This document shows positions 1 to 9,027 of a stretch of DNA of 64,000 bases, one piece after another. Made by a program: the position numbers and the translations under genes. Within the stretch, counting starts at the first letter, position 1; every line of letters starts with the position of its first letter. Origin of the DNA: an uncultured Bacteroidales bacterium (lineage in GTDB: Bacteria; Bacteroidota; Bacteroidia; Bacteroidales; Paludibacteraceae); the NCBI GenBank assembly GCA_902771935.1, contig CACXYM010000007.1:62001-126000 (forward strand). The letters are read 5' to 3'. The notes beneath the pieces were generated by a model, which saw nothing but the letters and a program-made list of their open reading frames with translations, searched no databases and was not told the origin of the DNA.

Positions 1-2
1 AC

Positions 3-269
3 CTAAGTATGAGCGGTTCCATCGGTTTGGGTGCCGGTTGGAAAGTGAGCGGAAGTGCCAGTTATGACTTTAAGTATAAAAAGTTCTCGAGTGCTAACTT
101 TACTGTTACCAGGGACTTACACTGCTGGAGCATGTCATGTAGTTTTGTGCCCATTGGTCCATTTAAGAGCTTTAACTTCCATATTGGCGTGAATGCGTCG
201 ATGTTGGCAGATTTGAAATATGATAAATCGAGTACAGACTCAACAAATAAACAAGTATCATGGTGGTAG
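3..269 (+). CDS. lptD: LptD-like LPS-assembly outer-membrane protein, C-terminal end (partial)
   Basis: An open frame enters from the left edge and ends at TAG 267-269, so only about 88 C-terminal residues are visible. The tail holds alternating polar/hydrophobic beta strands and the pattern RDLHCW...S.SFVP.G..KS..F.I.V..S.L.DLKYDK, which I recognise as the usual end of Bacteroidetes LptD (OstA-like) proteins. LptD is the outer-membrane barrel that inserts lipopolysaccharide into the outer leaflet with LptE. The N-terminal domain and most of the barrel lie outside the window, so the call rests on the tail alone. The gene is followed directly by a structured intergenic element (269-369). Confidence 0.7.
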   Translation, partial: LSMSGSIGLGAGWKVSGSASYDFKYKKFSSANFTVTRDLHCWSMSCSFVPIGPFKSFNFHIGVNASMLADLKYDKSSTDSTNKQVSWW

Positions 270-369
270 ACGCTTACGCCAAGGCTTGCACGACTACGGG
301 CTCTGCCCTAGTAAAGTGCGCCGCCTTGCGCTACGCTTCCCCCACAAATTAAAATTTGCGGGGACCCCA
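269..369 (+). repeat. Two-hairpin intergenic element, copy A
   Basis: This shares a core with 22091-22197: gacgct, then aaggcttgcacgact, then gtaaagtgc, cgccttg and CCCC...GGGG. Between the shared blocks lie two hairpins: stem 1 GGGC/GCCC (298-301 with 305-308) inside ACTA/TAGT, and stem 2 CCCC-A-CAAATT (340-350) with AATTTG-C-GGGG (353-363). The stem sequences differ from copy B but stay complementary. It begins at the last base of the lptD stop codon and ends about 15 bp before the next gene. Function unknown; possibly a REP-like or structured 3' element. Confidence 0.6.
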
Positions 370-384
370 TATAGATAGAACAAT

Positions 385-960
385 ATGATAGGAAACGAGA
401 AAGTGGTGACTTGCATCTACAAGATGTATGTTACGGATGAAGGCAAAGAAGTGCTTATAGAAGAAGCGACAAAAGAACGTCCGTTGGTTTATTGTCACGG
501 CGAAGGTATGATGTTGCCGAAATTTGAGGAGAACATGGCCGGATTAAAGAAAGGCGATGCGTTTGATTTTGTGATTGCGTGCGCAGATGCGTACGGCGAC
601 TATGACGAACGCGGCGTGCTGAAGCTGGATAAAAAAATGTTCTTTAATGGCGACGGCGAGTTTGACACAGAACATGTGTTTGTAGGAAATATCATTCCTA
701 TGCGGACGGTTGATGGACAGATTGTGAATGCGCAAGTAACATTGATTGAAGATGACTCTGTGACCATTGATTTGAATCATCCCTATGCAGGAGAGGATTT
801 GCATTTTGTTGGCGAAGTGATTGATTTGCGCGATGCCGATCCGAAAGAGTTAGAAGCGATCCGCAATCCGCATAAATGTGGTGGTTGTCACGGTAATTGC
901 AACGATTGCGAGAGTGATTGCGGCAATCATTGCGGAGAAGATTGCAAATGCGATAAATAA
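385..960 (+). CDS. slyD: SlyD-type FKBP peptidyl-prolyl cis-trans isomerase
   Basis: This 191-residue protein has the SlyD layout: an FKBP half-domain with a PL.Y.HGEG..LP.FE..M.G...GD segment (about 32-65), an insert-in-flap chaperone region, the return to FKBP, and a metal-binding tail. Residues about 163-191 are rich in Cys, His, Asp and Lys (HKCGGCHGNC..C...CGNHCGEDCKC), typical of nickel- or zinc-binding SlyD tails. Family role: cytosolic folding chaperone, prolyl isomerase and metal handling. It lies 6 bp before der and is probably co-transcribed. No Shine-Dalgarno sequence is evident, as usual for this phylum. The SlyD family is clear; the metal carried is inference. Confidence 0.85.
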   Translation: MIGNEKVVTCIYKMYVTDEGKEVLIEEATKERPLVYCHGEGMMLPKFEENMAGLKKGDAFDFVIACADAYGDYDERGVLKLDKKMFFNGDGEFDTEHVFVGNIIPMRTVDGQIVNAQVTLIEDDSVTIDLNHPYAGEDLHFVGEVIDLRDADPKELEAIRNPHKCGGCHGNCNDCESDCGNHCGEDCKCDK

Positions 961-966
961 GTAATT

Positions 967-2283
967 ATGGGAAATATAGTAGCAATAGTAGGCCGACCGA
1001 ATGTTGGCAAATCGACGTTGTTTAACCGTTTGACGAAGACCCGTCGTGCGATTGTGATGGGCGAAGCAGGTACGACCCGCGACCGTCAATATGGTCATGC
1101 CGAGTGGTGTGGTCGCGAGTTTTCGGTCATAGATACCGGCGGTTGGGTTGTCGGAAGTGATGATACCTTCGAGAGCGAGATTAATCGTCAAGTAAATATT
1201 GCGATTAAAGAAGCAGATATCGTGTTGCTTGTCGTTGATGTGAACGAAGGTGTGACGCAATTTGACATGGAAGTTGCCCATCTACTCCGTCAGGCGAAGA
1301 AGACGACGTTATTGGCTGTGAATAAAGTAGATGCCTTTGACCAGCAATACGGTGCTCCGGAGTTTTACAAGTTAGGACTTGGTGAACCATATATTCTGAG
1401 TGCAGAAAACGGCTTGGGGACAGGTGAATTGCTGGACGAATTAGTATCGCGATTCCGTTCGACCAATGATGGAGAGAATGTGGAAGAAGAACTACCCCGT
1501 TTTGCGATTGTAGGACGTCCCAATGCAGGCAAATCGAGTATTGTGAACGCATTTATAGGTGAAGAGCGCGCGATTGTAACGGATATTCCCGGTACAACGA
1601 GAGATAGTATTTATACACGCTATAACAAGTTCGGCAAAGACTTTTATCTGGTTGACACAGCCGGTATTCGGAAGAAAGCAAAAGTGAATGAAGACTTGGA
1701 ATATTACTCTGTTGTACGCAGTATTCGTGCGATTGAGAACTCGGACGTTTGTATCTTGATGATAGATGCCACTCGCGGCATTGAAGCACAAGACTTGAAC
1801 ATCTTCAATCTTATTCAAAAGAATAAGAAGGGCATGGTTGTGTGCGTAAATAAGTGGGACTTGATTGAAAGCAAGACTAATGCGGATATTAAAGGCTACG
1901 AGAATGCTATCCGCAGCAGAATGGCGCCTTTTACAGACTTCCCTATTATTTTCACCAGCGCAACGACAAAACAACGTATTTTCAAAGTAATTGAAACAGC
2001 GTTGCATGTGTTTGAGAACAAGCAGAAGAAGATACCGACAGCGCAGTTGAATGAGAAATTCCTGCCACTGATTGAGAACTATCCGCCTCCAGCCAATAAG
2101 GGCAAATATATTAAGATTAAGTACTGTACGCAGCTGCCGAACACGCAAGTTCCGACGTTTGTGTTCTTTGCCAATCTCCCGCAGTATGTAAAGGAACCAT
2201 ACCGTCGTTTTCTTGAGAATAAGTTGCGCGAGTGGTGGGATTTCACAGGCACTCCGGTACAATTGTTTATTCGTGCGAAATAG
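967..2283 (+). CDS. der: Ribosome-biogenesis GTPase Der (EngA)
   Basis: A 438-residue protein with two tandem GTPase domains, the hallmark of Der. The first P-loop GRPNVGKST is at residues 9-17 and the second GRPNAGKSS begins at residue 183. Each domain has its own DT.G switch motif, and the NK.D motifs are NKVD and NKWD. The last ~85 residues form the KH-like domain (KY.KIKYCTQ..., then P..Y.RFLEN..RE...F.GTP). Length is normal for the family. Der is cytosolic and needed for 50S subunit maturation. It follows the slyD-like gene by 6 bp; a promoter for the next operon starts ~50 bp after its stop. Confidence 0.97.
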   Translation: MGNIVAIVGRPNVGKSTLFNRLTKTRRAIVMGEAGTTRDRQYGHAEWCGREFSVIDTGGWVVGSDDTFESEINRQVNIAIKEADIVLLVVDVNEGVTQFDMEVAHLLRQAKKTTLLAVNKVDAFDQQYGAPEFYKLGLGEPYILSAENGLGTGELLDELVSRFRSTNDGENVEEELPRFAIVGRPNAGKSSIVNAFIGEERAIVTDIPGTTRDSIYTRYNKFGKDFYLVDTAGIRKKAKVNEDLEYYSVVRSIRAIENSDVCILMIDATRGIEAQDLNIFNLIQKNKKGMVVCVNKWDLIESKTNADIKGYENAIRSRMAPFTDFPIIFTSATTKQRIFKVIETALHVFENKQKKIPTAQLNEKFLPLIENYPPPANKGKYIKIKYCTQLPNTQVPTFVFFANLPQYVKEPYRRFLENKLREWWDFTGTPVQLFIRAK

Positions 2284-2332
2284 ACGAATAATTAAGAAAA
2301 AGGCTGCTATTATATAGAAAACAAACTAAAAG

Positions 2333-2364
2333 TTTGTCGAAACGAAATAAATGTAGTATCTTTG
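2333..2364 (+). promoter_or_regulatory. Bacteroidetes-type promoter for the porU-porV operon
   Basis: TTTG at 2333-2336, a 20-bp spacer, then TATCTTTG (TAnnTTTG) at 2357-2364. The downstream start codon is at 2378. It fits the -33/-7 consensus used by the Bacteroidetes primary sigma factor. Confidence 0.75.
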
Positions 2365-2377
2365 CGGCTCGAATGAA

Positions 2378-2896
2378 ATGAAGATAATCGGCTTCGTGAA
2401 CATAGAGGGCACTCCTCAAATGGTGCTAAAGAGCGATAGTTGTATGCTTGTTAACCGCAAGCCGTTCTTTGGTCCGGATGACGCGCAAGACTTGCGCATG
2501 ATGCCTTGTGTTGTTTTGCGGGTAAGCCGTTTGGGAAAGAGCATCGAGCGTCGATTTGCGGATCGTTATTACGACGCAATCGCACCGGGAATTGATTTCG
2601 TGGCATGGGACAAGTTGATTGAAGCACGACACAACGGCGGCAGTTGGACTGAGGCCATAGACTTTGACTACTCATTGGCTATAGGCGAGTGGATGGATAA
2701 AGGTGAAGTGTTAATGGATGAAGGGCTTGTTGTGAGACCGGAAGAGGCAATTGAACAAGTGAGCCGATTAATGACTATTCGTCAGGGAGATTTGATATAT
2801 ATTGATGAAAATCAAGCTGCACGCCGTATTGAGAGAGATGAAGTAATTGAAGGTCCCTCATGGGCGCCAGACAAGTTGTATTGCAAGATAAAATGA
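2378..2896 (+). CDS. Degenerate fumarylacetoacetate hydrolase (FAH)-fold protein upstream of porU
   Basis: 172 residues. The stretch RLGKSIERRFADRYYDAI.PGIDF and the later L.IGEW resemble the FAH-family proteins that I recall preceding porU in Porphyromonas (RLGKSIPERFAHRYYDAVTVGIDFTARD). FAH enzymes bind a divalent metal through a YExE motif and a later Asp. Here the YEAEL position reads MMPCVVL, so both glutamates are missing, and the N-terminal part is short. I infer a non-catalytic relative. Its stop overlaps the porU start (ATGA at 2893-2896), implying translational coupling. ATG 2378 was chosen; another ATG at 2373 is out of frame. Confidence 0.65.
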   Translation: MKIIGFVNIEGTPQMVLKSDSCMLVNRKPFFGPDDAQDLRMMPCVVLRVSRLGKSIERRFADRYYDAIAPGIDFVAWDKLIEARHNGGSWTEAIDFDYSLAIGEWMDKGEVLMDEGLVVRPEEAIEQVSRLMTIRQGDLIYIDENQAARRIERDEVIEGPSWAPDKLYCKIK

Positions 2897-5800
2897 AGAC
2901 TAACAAGCACATACGTAGGATGATAACGCTCTTTATGGGCGTTGTGGCAACATCTTCGATGCTGTTTGCTCATACTTACGCTCCCCACTCCGTTTTGCAA
3001 AGCGGTTCTTGGGTGAAAGTGCGTGTGAGTCAATCGGGCGTGTGCAAGATTAGTTATGACGACTTACAAAAAGCCGGTTTGCAGCCCAACAAAATACGTA
3101 TTCACGGTTATGGAGGCGCGATGTTGGCACAAGACTTCTCGATATATAAGATTGACGATCTGCCGGCTGTAAGCTTCTGGATGGAGAAAGGTGCAGATGG
3201 TATATTCAATAGCGGAGACTATGTTCTCTTCTACGCGCAAGGACCAATAAGTTGGGCGCATAACGGGAATCGTTTCGTGCACACGCGCAATCCGTACAGC
3301 GAGTATGGTTATTACTTCCTATCCGATGACGCAGGAGAACAAAAGTTACTAACAACACCGACAGCTGCTATTGACGGAACGGGAGCAATAGAAGTGACCA
3401 CTTATGCCCATCTTGATGTGCACGAATTAGATTTAGTCAATCTACTCGACCCCATAAAAGGCATAGACGGCGGTGGGCGCGAATTTTACGGCGAACGATT
3501 TACTCCGGGAGATAAACAATCCTTCTCGTTCTCTACGCCGAATATCGTAACGGGAAGTCCATTGTCATGTGTTGTTACTGTGGCCTCCAATTCAGCTAAC
3601 CCATCCTCTTTTAATGTGCAATATGGTGGTACGCAAAACAAGATTTCCCTACCAGCCGTTGTTGAATCCCATACTATGGCTGAGACGGGAACCGGAATAT
3701 ACGATTTTACGTCATCCAATTCAAGCACACAGCTGATTTCCTTACAATATGTGAACAGTACCAGTAGTTTCTCCGGCTGGTTGAATTACATTGAGTTGAT
3801 TTCCGAATGTCGTTTGTCGATGGTCGGTAGTTACATGCCTTTCCGAACGGCTGTCAACAAGAGCTCCGTAAATCCAATCCGTTATATAATAGATAATGCG
3901 GATGCCAATACTCAAGTATGGAATATCACATCGCTGGACAATATCTATCGAGTAAGTACGGAATTAAGCGGCAGCAAACTATCATTCTACGGCAGTAATG
4001 AATCGGGAATTCAGGAATATGTAGCCGTGAATACGAGAGCAACCGGTTGGGGCGGTGTCAGCATTCAAGGAAAAGTGAGCAATCAAGATTTGCATCGATT
4101 GAGCAATATAGATTTGGTTATCATTACGCCTGCTGCGTTTATTTCGCAAGCCACTCGTCTGGCTAAGGCGCATGAACAGTACGATCATATTACTACCGCC
4201 GTCGTGACAGATGAACAAGTGTATAACGAGTTCTCCAGCGGTACGCCCGATGCTTCAGCTTATCGATGGATAATGAAAATGCTTTATGACCGCGGAACTG
4301 GCTCTATTCACAAGCCATCCAGTCTGCTGCTCTTTGGTGACGGAACATTTGATAACCGCCAGCTATTAGTGCCCAAAGGCGGTACCGTTTCCACAGGTGG
4401 ACCGGCTATCTTGCTTACTTTCCAGGCTGTGAATTCAACGGTTGAGACCAAGGCCTATGCCACAGACGATTATTTTGGTTTCATGCATAATAACGAAGGG
4501 GGTATAGTAGCGATGGGTACGATGGATATAGGCGTAGGCCGCTTACCTATCAGCACAGCAGATGAGGCTAATAATGTGGTAGATAAGTTAATTTCCTATA
4601 TAACTGAAGGAAGGTATGGAAATTGGAAGAACCAGATGCTCTTCCTTGCTGATGACGGCGATAAAGGTTTGCATATCCAAGTAGCGGATGAAGGCGCAGA
4701 AAAAGTACGGCTGGCTAATCCCGACTTCGTAGTCAATAAGATCTACCTCGATGCCTATCAGCAAGAGACCACCGCTTCCGGCGAGAGTTATCCGCTAGCA
4801 AAGAACCGTTTGGACAATATGCTCAATACGGGTGTTTTGTTCTTCGATTACTCCGGTCACGGCGGCTATAACGCTATCACCAATGAGAGTATGATGGATT
4901 TGCGCTCTATTCGTGCAATGAAGAATGCCAATCAAGCGTTCTGGATGTTCGCCACGTGCTCTTTCTCCCATTTTGACGCGGGTAAACGCTGTGCAGCAGA
5001 AGAAGCTGTGTTAAATACGAAAGGTGGTGCGATTGGTGTCCTATCAGCCTGCAGAACCGTATTCGCCTCACAAAACAGAGTTTTGAACGCGAATTTCAGC
5101 AGTTGCCTGTTTGACCATAAAGATCCGTTCTCCTATAATAATACTTTGGGTGAAGCATGTCGCCTTGCCAAAAATAAAACCGGCACTGGTGACGAGAATA
5201 AGATGCCTTATATACTACTTGGCGATCCTGCCTTACGACTGGCTTTCCCGACAGAGTTCCATGTGCTGACGACCAGTTGTGATGATACTATTCGGGCGCT
5301 GACTACGCACAAAGTCAAGGGACAAATTATTGATTCGGACAGTACTTTGATAGATTGGTTTAATGGAAAAGTTCACGTGACTATTTACGACAAGATTCAG
5401 AAGCTTGTTACTCGTGACAACGACACACCATCAGAAAGCAGCAAGGCCATTACAACTTTTTACGATTATCCGAATATTATTTTCCGTAGCGATATAGACG
5501 TGAAAGACGGCCAGTTTGAATTTGTGTTTATGACACCTAAAGATATTCGATATAATTACGACCACGGACGAATGGTATATTACGCATACGATAGTGACAA
5601 TAAGGCAGAAGCGGTTGGTCACTATGAAGATATGATTATCGGCGGAAGTTCGAGTGTATCTATTTTGGACACTATTGGTCCTGATATTCGTATGTGGCTG
5701 AATAATCCGGCTTTCCGTGAGTTTGGTGTTACGCATGAGCAACCACATTTCTACGCCGAATTAGAGGACGAAAACGGTATTAATACCGTAGGTAGCGGCA

Positions 5801-6309
5801 TAGGACATGACTTATTGCTTACGATAGACGGAGAAGCCAAGCAGACCTACGTACTGAACGAATATTTCAGCAACACGGATGGGGATTATCGCAAGGGAGC
5901 TCTCGACTTCAAGATGGCACCACTAACAGCTGGCGACCATGTGATGACCTTCCGGGCTTGGGACTTGTGCAACAACAGTTCTACAGAGACATTGCACTTC
6001 AGCGTAATAGAAGGCATGGACACCTACGTATTCTCTATCATTACCTACCCCAACCCTGTTAGCGTTAACGGAACAGTTACTATGCGTATCGAATACGACC
6101 GGCCGGATGATTTGGTAGAGACCAATATATACGTCTTTAACCTTGCAGGACAAATGGTTTGGCACCATCGCCAAGAGGATGCAAAAGACATTCAATGGAA
6201 TATTGGCGAAATGGGCATTACCACAGGCGTATATACCTATCGGGTTGAGTTAAAGACGGAAGAAACAAAGGCTGTTTCCCGAATGGGAAAAATCATTGTA
6301 GTTAACTAA
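2893..6309 (+). CDS. porU: Type IX secretion system sortase PorU (C25 peptidase family)
   Basis: 1138 residues from ATG 2893, chosen because it overlaps the previous stop as ATGA and is followed by a signal peptide (MKTNKHIRR plus a hydrophobic run ending LFA). A beta-rich pro-region comes first. The gingipain-type C25 domain carries the catalytic His in SGHGG (His656) and Cys in FATCSFSHF (Cys689). The C-terminal ~85 residues (YPNPVSVNG..., then NLAGQMVW, then GVYTYRVE) are a T9SS-type sorting domain. PorU removes the sorting domain from T9SS cargo at the cell surface and attaches the cargo to anionic LPS. The partner porV follows, as in Porphyromonas gingivalis. Confidence 0.93.
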   Translation: MKTNKHIRRMITLFMGVVATSSMLFAHTYAPHSVLQSGSWVKVRVSQSGVCKISYDDLQKAGLQPNKIRIHGYGGAMLAQDFSIYKIDDLPAVSFWMEKGADGIFNSGDYVLFYAQGPISWAHNGNRFVHTRNPYSEYGYYFLSDDAGEQKLLTTPTAAIDGTGAIEVTTYAHLDVHELDLVNLLDPIKGIDGGGREFYGERFTPGDKQSFSFSTPNIVTGSPLSCVVTVASNSANPSSFNVQYGGTQNKISLPAVVESHTMAETGTGIYDFTSSNSSTQLISLQYVNSTSSFSGWLNYIELISECRLSMVGSYMPFRTAVNKSSVNPIRYIIDNADANTQVWNITSLDNIYRVSTELSGSKLSFYGSNESGIQEYVAVNTRATGWGGVSIQGKVSNQDLHRLSNIDLVIITPAAFISQATRLAKAHEQYDHITTAVVTDEQVYNEFSSGTPDASAYRWIMKMLYDRGTGSIHKPSSLLLFGDGTFDNRQLLVPKGGTVSTGGPAILLTFQAVNSTVETKAYATDDYFGFMHNNEGGIVAMGTMDIGVGRLPISTADEANNVVDKLISYITEGRYGNWKNQMLFLADDGDKGLHIQVADEGAEKVRLANPDFVVNKIYLDAYQQETTASGESYPLAKNRLDNMLNTGVLFFDYSGHGGYNAITNESMMDLRSIRAMKNANQAFWMFATCSFSHFDAGKRCAAEEAVLNTKGGAIGVLSACRTVFASQNRVLNANFSSCLFDHKDPFSYNNTLGEACRLAKNKTGTGDENKMPYILLGDPALRLAFPTEFHVLTTSCDDTIRALTTHKVKGQIIDSDSTLIDWFNGKVHVTIYDKIQKLVTRDNDTPSESSKAITTFYDYPNIIFRSDIDVKDGQFEFVFMTPKDIRYNYDHGRMVYYAYDSDNKAEAVGHYEDMIIGGSSSVSILDTIGPDIRMWLNNPAFREFGVTHEQPHFYAELEDENGINTVGSGIGHDLLLTIDGEAKQTYVLNEYFSNTDGDYRKGALDFKMAPLTAGDHVMTFRAWDLCNNSSTETLHFSVIEGMDTYVFSIITYPNPVSVNGTVTMRIEYDRPDDLVETNIYVFNLAGQMVWHHRQEDAKDIQWNIGEMGITTGVYTYRVELKTEETKAVSRMGKIIVVN

Positions 6310-6424
6310 ATTAAATATAAATCATTAAATATCATCGGTTTAGCCTATGAAACAACTTTAAGGTAACGCGGAGTTTCCGCAAATTAGAAAGAAACAAACG
6401 AACAAAAACAAATTTATAAACAAA

Positions 6425-7630
6425 ATGAAAAAGATTATTTTATCTATTGCATCGGTATTCTGCTTTGCAGCAGCTGCCTTTGCTTTTGGAACGGACGACT
6501 ACGTCAATCCTATCATTACTTCAATGCCATCACTTTCTATTACCCCGGATGCGCGTGCAGCCGGTATGGGTGATGTAGGTGTTGCAACAACCGCTGACTT
6601 GAACTCACAGTATTGGAATGCAGCCAAGTATTCCTTCATGGACAGTAAAGGTGGTATTACTGCCAACTATACACCATGGTTGCGCAAGCTCGTTGGTGAC
6701 ATCGACTTGGCATATCTAGCAGGTTACTACAACTTTGGTGATTTAGGAGGTGGTATTGGCGCTTCTTTCACTTATTTCTCAATGGGTGCCGTTCAATTAA
6801 CCGACATGTCAGGTACTATTCTTCAAGAAGCACATCCTAACGAGTGGGCTTTAGACCTTTCGTACTACCGCAAGTTGCATGAGTACGTAAGTATGGCGGT
6901 TGCGCTGCGCTTTATGTACAGCGATCTTAACAACGGTATCAACTCATCTGTTTCCGGTTCTTCACAAGAAATGAAACCCGCCTGGACGATGGCAGCTGAC
7001 GTTGATTTGTACTATCGTCAACCGATAGACATCAAGATGGGAACCAGTTACTTCACCCTTGGTTTCACACTCTCCAACCTTGGTGGTAAGATGACCTATG
7101 ATGATGTGACCAAGAACTTCATCCCCGCTACGATGCGTATTGGTGTAGGTTACGAGTTGCCTTTTGATGCATATAACAAGTTGACCTTCAACCTGCAATG
7201 CGACAAGCTGCTTGTTCCGACACGTAAGTCGAAATATACTGAAGGCTTCGATTCTGAGAATCCTGCTACATGGCAAATGTCCCAAGATGCTTATTCAAAC
7301 CTCACTTCCATCAGCGGTATTTTCAAATCTTTTGCTGATGCACCTTATGGCGCAGCTGAGGAGTTTGCAGAGGTACGTTGGGCAGCCGGTTTGGAGTACA
7401 CCTACAATCGTCAATTCTTTGCTCGTGCAGGTTATAGCAATGAGGCAAAGAGCAAAGGTAACCGCAACTACATCACCTTTGGTGCCGGTTTCCACTTGAG
7501 TATTGTATCTCTGGACTTCTCGTATTGCGTAGGTCTGGCTTCTACCAACCCGCTTGACCAAACAATGCGTTTCACGCTTGGTTTCGACCTTGCCGGTATC
7601 AAAGATCTTGTTGACAACCGCAAAAAGTAA
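6425..7630 (+). CDS. porV: Type IX secretion outer-membrane protein PorV (LptO)
   Basis: 401 residues: a signal peptide of about 20 residues, then P.L.I.PDARAAGMGD.GVAT.AD..SQYWN.AK near the N-terminus, the signature of PorV and FadL-like barrels, then alternating beta strands to the C-terminus. PorV is the outer-membrane shuttle that takes cargo from the Sov translocon to the PorU attachment complex. It lies 115 bp after porU. That gap holds a small GCGGA/TCCGC hairpin (6368-6380) without a T-run, so it is not clearly a terminator. ispF starts 3 bp after the stop. Confidence 0.93.
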   Translation: MKKIILSIASVFCFAAAAFAFGTDDYVNPIITSMPSLSITPDARAAGMGDVGVATTADLNSQYWNAAKYSFMDSKGGITANYTPWLRKLVGDIDLAYLAGYYNFGDLGGGIGASFTYFSMGAVQLTDMSGTILQEAHPNEWALDLSYYRKLHEYVSMAVALRFMYSDLNNGINSSVSGSSQEMKPAWTMAADVDLYYRQPIDIKMGTSYFTLGFTLSNLGGKMTYDDVTKNFIPATMRIGVGYELPFDAYNKLTFNLQCDKLLVPTRKSKYTEGFDSENPATWQMSQDAYSNLTSISGIFKSFADAPYGAAEEFAEVRWAAGLEYTYNRQFFARAGYSNEAKSKGNRNYITFGAGFHLSIVSLDFSYCVGLASTNPLDQTMRFTLGFDLAGIKDLVDNRKK

Positions 7631-7633
7631 ACT

Positions 7634-8110
7634 ATGCGTATAGGCTTCGGATATGATGTACACCAATTCTCACCTGACCGCAAGTTGTGGTTAGGTGGAA
7701 TTGATGTGCCATCCGACAAAGGATTACTCGGCCATTCAGATGCCGATGTGCTTATTCATGCCCTTTGCGACGCGCTGTTAGGTGCAGCCGGTCTGCGTGA
7801 TATAGGTTATTATTTTCCGGACACTAAAGGCAACGAATACGAGGGTATTGATTCTAAAATCCTCCTTCGCAAAGTAATGGCGCTTTTGCGTAAAAATGGT
7901 TATCAATTAGGCAATTGCGATTGCACCATCTGTGCACAAGCACCAAAGCTGAGTCCATATATACCTGCTATGCAGCAATGTTTGGCTCAAGTGATGGAGG
8001 TGAATGTAAACCAGGTTAGTATTAAAGCCACAACAACTGAGCACCTGGGTTTTGTAGGAAGAGAAGAAGGTATAGCCGCATACGCGGTCGCATTGATTGA
8101 AAATGTTTAG
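7634..8110 (+). CDS. ispF: 2-C-methyl-D-erythritol 2,4-cyclodiphosphate synthase
   Basis: 158 residues, the standard IspF length. Metal ligands Asp8 and His10 lie in GYDVHQF, and His42 follows the GHSDADVLIHA motif (33-43). The motifs GLRDIGYYFPDT and, near the end, ATTTEHLGFVGR.EGIAAYAV are all present. IspF makes the cyclic diphosphate in the MEP pathway to isoprenoids and works as a cytosolic trimer. It starts 3 bp after porV; the same neighbourhood occurs in Porphyromonas. The following gene starts inside its last codons. Confidence 0.97.
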   Translation: MRIGFGYDVHQFSPDRKLWLGGIDVPSDKGLLGHSDADVLIHALCDALLGAAGLRDIGYYFPDTKGNEYEGIDSKILLRKVMALLRKNGYQLGNCDCTICAQAPKLSPYIPAMQQCLAQVMEVNVNQVSIKATTTEHLGFVGREEGIAAYAVALIENV

Positions 8111-8459
8111 GCTTTTACTTTACATACCGCCGATTATTTTTATGCTCACAGCGATGGGCAAGGCTCCCAATCGAATTGCTGAAGACGGCAACTACCAATG
8201 CTATCAGACCAAAGACAGTAGCATCATCGAAGTGCTAGACTATGGTAAAAAGGCGCTGGTAGTGGAGACTGTATGCGCCCCTATTTGCTCTTCTCACGCG
8301 CACATTTACGATACAAAGACAAACAAAGTCATTCGTCAAGTGAAGCCAACAGTCAATGGTGTTTTTCCTTACGCATGGATAGAAGACGGCTCACTTCATT
8401 GGCGCGATAACACCGTTGAGATACTGGACGACCAAGAAAAAAAAGACTATAACCATTAA
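8103..8459 (+). CDS. Small exported protein, possibly related to DUF3256
   Basis: 118 residues from ATG 8103, preferred over an upstream TTG at 8097. The N-terminus is a short hydrophobic segment (FRLLLYIPPIIFMLTAMG) consistent with a signal peptide. The rest contains VVETVCAPICSSHAHIYD and later WIEDGSLHWRDNTVEILD, reminiscent of the second half of DUF3256 proteins from Bacteroides, though the protein is only about half the usual size. That link is tentative. It overlaps ispF by 8 bp and its stop lies in a period-7 array that runs into aroK. No enzymatic motif is seen. Confidence 0.6.
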   Translation: MFRLLLYIPPIIFMLTAMGKAPNRIAEDGNYQCYQTKDSSIIEVLDYGKKALVVETVCAPICSSHAHIYDTKTNKVIRQVKPTVNGVFPYAWIEDGSLHWRDNTVEILDDQEKKDYNH

Positions 8460-9027
8460 ACATTCAGCATTAAACATTAAACAGCCGATCTATTTAATCG
8501 GCTACATGGGATCCGGCAAGACCACTACAGGACGCTTGCTGGCTGAGAAGCTTGGTTGGCACTTTGTCGATTTGGACGAGGCTTTTGAGACCATTCACGG
8601 CTATACTCCGGCTGAATATATCCGCGAGTTCGGTATTGAAGCATTTCGCCGCAAGGAGAAATATGTATTGGAAGACTTAGCTGAAGTGCCGATAGAAAAG
8701 GTTATCTATGCAACAGGAGGCGGCTATCCGTGCTGGGAAGACAATATGGAGTGCCTCAAAGAATTAGGTACAAGTATTTATCTGAGATGGAAGCCTGAGC
8801 ACTTGGCTAAGCGCCTGATGCTCACCGATTTAAGTGAGAGGCCTATTCTGCAAGGAAAAACAGAAGAAGAACTATTAGCCTGCATTTTGCCTCAGTTAGA
8901 AGCGCGTGAACCTTTTTATGCGCAGGCAGATATCACCATTGAGGCACCATTGGGCGAATTGAGTGAGGATAATGACGAACAATTAGCAGAGCATTTATGT
9001 CAATTAATCAAATCCAAGACGAGATAA
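8416..9027 (+). CDS. aroK: Shikimate kinase
   Basis: The P-loop GYMGSGKTTTGRLLAEKLGW, then FVDLDEAFE, the shikimate-binding FR..E segment and the ATGGGYP loop identify shikimate kinase (ATP plus shikimate to shikimate 3-phosphate, aromatic amino-acid pathway). The start is unclear. The only standard start in frame is TTG 8416, which overlaps the previous gene by 44 bp and gives an unusually long lead. Between it and the P-loop there is no ATG, GTG or TTG, only ATT codons at 8455 and 8476 inside a period-7 repeat. The true N-terminus may therefore begin at ATT. sufE overlaps its end by 31 bp. Confidence 0.9.
   Translation: MRYWTTKKKKTITIKHSALNIKQPIYLIGYMGSGKTTTGRLLAEKLGWHFVDLDEAFETIHGYTPAEYIREFGIEAFRRKEKYVLEDLAEVPIEKVIYATGGGYPCWEDNMECLKELGTSIYLRWKPEHLAKRLMLTDLSERPILQGKTEEELLACILPQLEAREPFYAQADITIEAPLGELSEDNDEQLAEHLCQLIKSKTR
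8454..8481 (+). repeat. Period-7 tandem array at the aroK junction
   Basis: Four units in register: CATTAAA, CATTCAG, CATTAAA, CATTAAA. The array contains the TAA stop of the upstream gene (8457-8459) and lies just before the aroK P-loop codons. Confidence 0.8.

Noticed and set aside
1492-2262. Long antisense frame opposite der (256 codons)
   Set aside because: It lies wholly within a well-conserved GTPase gene on the other strand, shows no domain, and is explained by codon bias of der.
6368-6380. Terminator between porU and porV
   Set aside because: A 5-bp stem with a 3-nt loop but no T-run; porU and porV are expected to be co-expressed.
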